Virus record (IMG/VR): IMGVR_UViG_3300032081_000306
Coordinates: 1-31,849 of that record
Source: a virus
Strand: one strand, 5' to 3'
DNA: 31,849 nt
The notes below the pieces were generated by a model. The model was not told where the DNA came from. It made no database searches and saw only the letters and a program-made list of their open reading frames with translations. The translations under genes and the position numbers were made by a program. Below are positions 29,695 through 31,849 of this stretch, in pieces; position 1 is the first letter of the stretch; each line of letters begins with the position of its first letter.

Positions 29695-29970
29695 TCAGCA
29701 GTCCCACGCCCTGCGCGACCAATAGTTCGCGCTTAATTTGCTTGATTTCCCCTTTATACCACCAGAACGCGCACAATACGAACTCTTTCGCGCTGGCTGG
29801 TTTTTCTTAATGGACATATTAGGGTCGCCAAAGTTTATTTTCTTAACAGTGTCGCCTTCAACTGCCAGGACTTCAAACTTCTTTGGCCCACCTCTGCGTG
29901 GCTTGTTTACAGCGGTAAAGCCGTGGCGTTTCTTTGCTGCTTTGACTTTTTCTGCTTTTGTGCGTGCCAT
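29695..29970 (-). CDS. Small basic conserved phage protein with Cys-rich C-terminus, 91 aa
   Basis: The C-terminal half (KKINFGDPNMSIKKN..., then a segment like ...RKSSYCARSGGIKGKSSKLSANYWS-RRAWDC) follows a phage family whose members carry an [FY]-x-[AS]-R-x-x-C/G-x...-x-A-x-YW[SA]-x-x-W pattern. Its function is unknown. It is a basic protein (many Lys/Arg) and lies between the transglycosylase and adaptor genes, a position where small virion or assembly proteins are common. It shares a base with the transglycosylase stop (29970). Confidence 0.7.
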   Translation of the reverse strand: MARTKAEKVKAAKKRHGFTAVNKPRRGGPKKFEVLAVEGDTVKKINFGDPNMSIKKNQPARKSSYCARSGGIKGKSSKLSANYWSRRAWDC

Positions 29971-30857
29971 TAGTATAACAATCCTGTTGCGCGCGGCCTA
30001 GGCCGCATGGATGAAAGAACACCTAAATCTTTAGGTAAATCAAAGCCGAACAAATTTTTAAAGTCATCGCCGACCTTACTAGCGTATTCACGTTGTTCTT
30101 TTTTATCCATTGCAGCGGCAGAACCAACACGATCAAACTTGCCAGGACCAGCGTTATACGCTGTCAATGTAGCTTCCGTGTCTCCACCATACTTTGTCAT
30201 AAGCTCACGCATGTAAGCCTCGCCAATAATGCTGTTTATTACAGGGTCTTTTAAAAGCCCCACAGCAGACTCTAATGTACGATCATTAACATCAAATCCT
30301 AACTCTTCGGCAACATCAAAAACCTTTGGCACATTTTCTCTCATGCCCTTCATCGCATCTTTTGGCATAATGCCAAGCAAACCAACAGCCCCCCCATCTG
30401 ATACTTTGCTAGGGTCATTGCTGCTTTCACGCATAGCAACAGCCTGCATCAGCTTTTCAAATGTTAAAAGATCATCGGCCATTACGCCTTGGCTTTCTTC
30501 AATAAGTGGGTTCTTAGACGCACCACCGCTCTTGCTGCGATCTTCAGCAGCAGACACAGCGGCCTTAATTGTATCATACCGGGGGAATTTTAGGCCAGTA
30601 GACTTCTCGTAATCTTCAGCAGCATTCCAAGCCCTGTCACCCTTTAAGAAACGAGGGTTGCCGGTCTTTTCCTCAAACCATATCTGAGGAATGTTCCATG
30701 CTTTACCTTCTGGTGAACGCTCACTAGCAAGATACTCAGTTGCCCTAGAGCCTCCAACAGTCTCAACAGGCTTATGCTTATTTGGGTCAAAGGGGACCAG
30801 TCTAGGCATAGAAGCAGCCTGCATTAGCTTTTCAAATGTCAAAAGATCATCGGCCAT
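29970..30857 (-). CDS. Lytic transglycosylase (SLT domain) with internal duplication, 295 aa
   Basis: The SLT domain is in the second half: AMRESSNDPSKV with catalytic Glu144, GGAVGLLGIMP (155-165), and AYNAGPGK (233-240). It cuts the glycan strand with formation of 1,6-anhydro-muramic acid and is probably carried in the virion for infection. The N-terminal 125 residues repeat the segment MADDLLTFEKLMQA, which also occurs at residues 126-139, and this is seen in the DNA as a 61-bp direct repeat. The second start, ATG at 30482, would yield a 170-aa SLT protein, so two forms may be made. Residues 18-110 are an additional domain with no recognised family. Confidence 0.8.
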   Translation of the reverse strand: MADDLLTFEKLMQAASMPRLVPFDPNKHKPVETVGGSRATEYLASERSPEGKAWNIPQIWFEEKTGNPRFLKGDRAWNAAEDYEKSTGLKFPRYDTIKAAVSAAEDRSKSGGASKNPLIEESQGVMADDLLTFEKLMQAVAMRESSNDPSKVSDGGAVGLLGIMPKDAMKGMRENVPKVFDVAEELGFDVNDRTLESAVGLLKDPVINSIIGEAYMRELMTKYGGDTEATLTAYNAGPGKFDRVGSAAAMDKKEQREYASKVGDDFKNLFGFDLPKDLGVLSSMRPRPRATGLLY

Positions 30858-30875
30858 TATGCCCTGGCTTTCTTC
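30440..30875 (-). repeat. 61-bp direct repeat flanking a 314-bp insert in the transglycosylase gene
   Basis: Positions 30440-30500 and 30815-30875 match in 57 of 61 bases (all four differences are C/T), offset by 375 bases or exactly 125 codons. Each copy covers the end of an upstream coding stretch (GAAGAAAGCCA), the start codon and MADDLLTFEKLMQA. The outer copy overlaps the stop of the 52-aa gene; the inner copy provides an alternative start. It looks like a tandem-duplication or insertion scar. Confidence 0.9.
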
Positions 30876-31015
30876 TTCTTAGCAGTCTTGGCAGCTTTCT
30901 TGAACGCGGCATTGGTAGGCGCGCCCTTGCTTCCAGGCTTACGCATCTTCTCGCCAGATCCAGCGGCAATGCGTTTTTTCTTAGCGTGAATATTACTGTA
31001 TAATCCTTTAGGCAT
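30857..31015 (-). CDS. Small basic phage protein (MPKGLY...), 52 aa
   Basis: A 52-residue, strongly basic protein that fits a widespread small phage family: MPKGLYSNIHAKKKRIAAGSGEKMRKPGSKGAPTNAAFKKAAK with a Lys/Arg tail. Known members are found beside virion genes; role unknown, possibly DNA condensation or head maturation. Its TAA overlaps the ATG of the transglycosylase (TAATG). The next start is a few bases from the stop of the 61-aa gene. Confidence 0.75.
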   Translation of the reverse strand: MPKGLYSNIHAKKKRIAAGSGEKMRKPGSKGAPTNAAFKKAAKTAKKKKARA

Positions 31016-31016
31016 C

Positions 31017-31202
31017 TTATGCTCCTTCAATCCATTGGACGCACTTATAATTTACGACGCGGTACTGAGGAAGTGTTACCTTCGCGTATTGCACCCCGTC
31101 TGGTATAGACTGTATGCACTCGCTCTCGCTTTGCATAATAGGGCTACCAAACGCAAAACAATTGCCCTCAACGCTGCAAAGTAAAAGCAGCGCAGTCCAC
31201 AT
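31017..31202 (-). CDS. Small exported cysteine-containing protein, 61 aa
   Basis: The first 18 residues (MWTALLLLCSVEGNCFAF) look like a short signal sequence, followed by a 43-residue domain with two cysteines in SESECI and YKCVQW. Small secreted proteins of this kind are found in phages of Alphaproteobacteria. It resembles the 57-aa protein at 11214-11387 in the lysis cassette (start MW, S-x-S-E-C-I, Y-x-C). No lipobox is evident. The start is the ATG that shares a base with the stop of the 55-aa gene. Function unknown. Confidence 0.65.
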   Translation of the reverse strand: MWTALLLLCSVEGNCFAFGSPIMQSESECIQSIPDGVQYAKVTLPQYRVVNYKCVQWIEGA

Positions 31203-31369
31203 TACTTCTTAGCCTTTTTCTTCGCGGTAGGCGATAAATCTTTTAAGTGGTAAAGAAATTTGCTGTTGGACGTGTGGCGCGCGCCAGACATAAGACGGCC
31301 ATTTGTTTTGTGCGTGCCGCCCTTATGCTCAGTGCCATCCCGCATGTAATGCTTCTGACCCTTTGCCAT
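31202..31369 (-). CDS. Small basic phage protein (MAKGQKHY...), 55 aa
   Basis: A 55-residue basic protein of a common small phage family, MAKGQKHYMRDGTEHKGGTHKTNG... with a C-terminal lysine tail (LSPTAKKKAKK). Typical members have HKG-x-THK and H-T-x-S-K motifs, also seen here (EHKGGTHK, RHTSNSK). The role is unknown; probably virion-associated like its neighbours. Start ATG 31369 and stop 31202-31204 both overlap their neighbours by one base. Confidence 0.75.
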   Translation of the reverse strand: MAKGQKHYMRDGTEHKGGTHKTNGRLMSGARHTSNSKFLYHLKDLSPTAKKKAKK

Positions 31370-31431
31370 TACTTCTTCTTACCGCCCTTGCCGCCTTTTT
31401 TCATACCGCTAGATTTTTTTCCGTATCCCAT
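31369..31431 (-). CDS. Very small Lys/Gly-rich protein, 20 aa
   Basis: A 20-codon gene encoding MGYGKKSSGMKKGGKGGKKK. AAAGGA is suitably placed before the ATG, and the stop overlaps the next ATG by one base (TAATG). Comparable tiny Gly/Lys-rich proteins are known in phages next to virion genes. With so few residues it could also be only a coupled leader for the 55-aa gene. Confidence 0.55.
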   Translation of the reverse strand: MGYGKKSSGMKKGGKGGKKK

Positions 31432-31448
31432 ACCGATATCCTTTCAGA

Positions 31449-31544
31449 TTACTTTGAGTATTTCCTGCCAAGGCATACACCCTCACGCTTGCACGCGGCT
31501 GGTGTTGGGCAGCCTTTGTGGGGCATAAACTTTGGTGTCTTCAT
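31449..31544 (-). CDS. Very small cysteine-containing protein, 31 aa
   Basis: A 31-codon gene, starting at ATG 31544, with three cysteines in MPHKGCPTPAACKREGVCLG. The pattern C-x5-C-x5-C is reminiscent of tiny zinc-ribbon-like phage proteins, and small CPTPAAC-type proteins are known in phages. It is bounded by the stop of the partial gene upstream and the tiny gene downstream. The ribosome binding site (AAGGGA, 31554-31559) is reasonable. Function unknown. Confidence 0.55.
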   Translation of the reverse strand: MKTPKFMPHKGCPTPAACKREGVCLGRKYSK

Positions 31545-31556
31545 GGTTTAGTTCCC

Positions 31557-31849
31557 TTAGTTTGAATAACCCTGCATATGAAGTCTATGCGCTTCCAGAA
31601 TATCCCCAAGAGTATTATTTAGAGCCTCTGGGCCAAGTCCGGAAACAAACGTAGCAAAAGAATTGGCTTCTGTGAATGCTGGTTGCATACCGCCGAACTG
31701 ATCAATGGGGGCAAGCGCAGTTTGCGCGGCTGGGGCGTAGCTAGAAGCAGGAGCGCTGGAATACTGTCCTTCCATGTCTGCAAACGAAACAGGAGCGGCA
31801 GGAGAAGTTGAATACTGTCCCTCCATGTCAGCAAACGAAACAGGAGCGG
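31557..31849 (-). CDS. Ala/Ser/Gln-rich repeat protein, partial (5' end beyond the window)
   Basis: The reading frame is open to the right edge, so the start lies outside. The visible part begins with two copies of SFADMEGQYS (the block APVSFADMEGQYS repeats every 17 residues), followed by an Ala/Pro/Ser-rich linker (SAPASSYAPAAQTALAP). A folded C-terminus follows: FGGMQPAFTEANSFATFVSGLGPEALNNTLGDILEAHRLHMQGYSN. A second frame on the same strand is also open here but has no good start. Probably a virion or assembly protein. Stop at 31557-31559. Confidence 0.6.
   Translation of the reverse strand, partial: APVSFADMEGQYSTSPAAPVSFADMEGQYSSAPASSYAPAAQTALAPIDQFGGMQPAFTEANSFATFVSGLGPEALNNTLGDILEAHRLHMQGYSN
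31759..31849 (-). repeat. 51-bp tandem unit (40-bp core) at the right edge
   Basis: Positions 31759-31798 and 31810-31849 match in 38 of 40 bases and lie 51 bases (17 codons) apart, encoding the repeated segment APVSFADMEGQYS. The second copy reaches the window edge, so further copies may follow. Confidence 0.85.

Noticed and set aside
31619-31834. Alternative minus-strand frame at the right edge
   Set aside because: The sequence is Leu/Arg-rich without motif, and the repeat period and flanking stop fit the other frame (31557-31849).

Overview
The window is part of the genome of a tailed, short-tailed (podovirus-type) bacteriophage. The evidence is a DUF5309-type major capsid protein, a scaffold, a P22-like portal, a probable head-to-tail adaptor and a tail-hub/stabilisation protein, but no tail tape measure, sheath or tube genes. 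A T7-lysozyme-type amidase, a gene-transfer-agent-type 3TM holin and spanin-like membrane proteins point to a Gram-negative host. The holin type and several small proteins resemble those of phages of (often marine) Alphaproteobacteria, so such a host is likely but not proven. No host genes, tRNAs, rRNAs, IS elements or CRISPR arrays were seen. Genes are tightly packed, many with ATGA, TGATG or TAATG stop/start overlaps, and no gene-free stretch exceeds 300 bases.

Layout. (1) 107-2664, plus strand: eight genes, seven of them linked by overlapping stop/start codons. Most are unknown; the last is a cytosine-5 DNA methyltransferase-like protein, followed by a hairpin terminator. (2) 2742-8670, minus strand: the replication/recombination block. 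In transcription order it holds a ribbon-helix-helix-like protein, a RuvC-like resolvase, a PD-(D/E)XK nuclease, an SSB-like protein with an acidic aromatic tail, an AlpA-type HTH protein with its own putative promoter/operator, a 690-residue primase-helicase, an intergenic array of 12 TGTAGAAA elements (origin candidate, 3985-4190), and three small genes including a DUF6378-like one. (3) 8821-9895, plus strand: five small genes of unknown function, read divergently from block 2 across a shared regulatory region. (4) 9892-31849, minus strand, continuing past the right edge: the late block. From its upstream end it encodes tiny basic and cysteine-containing proteins, a lytic transglycosylase with an internal duplication, an adaptor, fibre and other tail proteins (two with S74 chaperone domains), a tail-hub protein, a SleB-type hydrolase, an 880-residue probable ejection protein, portal, scaffold and capsid, then the lysis cassette and a Holliday-junction-resolvase-like nuclease.

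How it fits together. Block 2 would start DNA synthesis at the iteron-like array with the primase-helicase, protect and recombine single strands with the SSB-like protein and nuclease, and resolve branched DNA with two unrelated resolvase-like enzymes. Block 4 builds virions carrying two probable wall hydrolases for genome entry and ends with holin/amidase lysis. The large terminase subunit and any family A/B DNA polymerase are not in the window; they are either outside it or, for the polymerase, supplied by the host.

The most unusual items are a fibre-like protein with seven exact 20-residue repeats followed by six exact 10-residue tryptophan repeats (27974-28693), the TGTAGAAA array, the 375-bp tandem duplication inside the transglycosylase gene, and a 91-bp perfect direct repeat in the S74 structural gene.
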